From Armatimonadota bacterium (lineage in GTDB: Bacteria; Armatimonadota; SYMT01), in NCBI GenBank assembly GCA_020696885.1, contig JAJFMS010000260.1, positions 1 to 5,903 on the forward strand: 5,903 nucleotides of DNA. The letters are read 5' to 3'. Both the position numbers and the translations under genes were made by a program. A model generated the notes under the pieces. The model was not told the origin of the DNA. It worked only from the letters and a program-made list of their open reading frames with translations, and did no database searches. Of the stretch, positions 5,820 to 5,903 are shown one piece after another. Every line of letters begins with the position of its first letter. The stretch's first letter is position 1.

Positions 5820-5903
5820 GTTCAGGTGTTCAGGTGTTCAGGTGTTCAGGTGTTCAGGTGTTCAGGTGTTCAGGTGTTCAGGTGTTCAGGTGTTCAGGTG
5901 TTC
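5820..5903. repeat. Octanucleotide tandem array (GTTCAGGT)n at the kinase start
   Basis: Ten and a half perfect copies of GTTCAGGT (GAACACCT... on the minus, coding strand) run to the right edge, so the true length is unknown. The array starts two bases before ATG 5818 and holds all visible upstream sequence of the kinase gene. On the minus strand every frame meets TGA within 24 bases, so no upstream gene reads through it. On the plus strand all frames are open, as a repeated FRCSGVQV, but this is a by-product of the repeat. The unit is not self-complementary and forms no obvious hairpin. Confidence 0.95.

Noticed and set aside
5820..5903. CRISPR-like array
   Set aside because: The units are contiguous 8-base repeats without spacers, so this is a simple tandem repeat.

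Overview
This 5.9 kb window is GC-rich bacterial DNA (roughly two thirds G+C by eye) with dense coding, weak promoters and unusual short tandem arrays at two gene boundaries. The mix of a secreted protein with an STN-like region, a GspG-like protein, a TPR protein and a plant-type sugar kinase suggests an environmental phylum such as Armatimonadota or Planctomycetota. That is a guess from gene style; nothing here fixes the taxonomy.

Layout. Positions 342-1 (minus): 5' end of an exported protein cut by the left edge. Positions 343-559: divergent intergenic region with two hairpins, one resembling a REP element. Positions 560-805 and 828-2018 (plus): a small unknown gene and a TPR-repeat gene, probably one operon. 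Positions 2019-2253: convergent intergenic region with a heptanucleotide array and a nested inverted-repeat element. Positions 2772-2254 (minus): GspG-like protein with a non-standard N terminus. Positions 2773-2888: short gap carrying two more copies of the same repeat arm. Positions 4397-2889 (minus): GH51 alpha-L-arabinofuranosidase. Positions 5818-4394 (minus): GHMP kinase most like the kinase domain of plant L-arabinokinase (ARA1). Positions 5820-5903: perfect octanucleotide array running off the right edge and touching the kinase start codon.

The most interesting unit is the kinase-arabinofuranosidase pair. The genes overlap by four bases (TTGA), so their translation is probably coupled. 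GH51 enzymes without a signal peptide release L-arabinose in the cytoplasm, and an ARA1-like kinase would convert it to beta-L-arabinose 1-phosphate. This implies a plant-style anomeric phosphorylation route, possibly on to UDP-L-arabinose, instead of the usual bacterial AraA/AraB/AraD pathway. The later steps are not visible here. The kinase has no recognisable Shine-Dalgarno sequence; its place is taken by the octamer array, which raises the possibility of expression tuned by repeat number.
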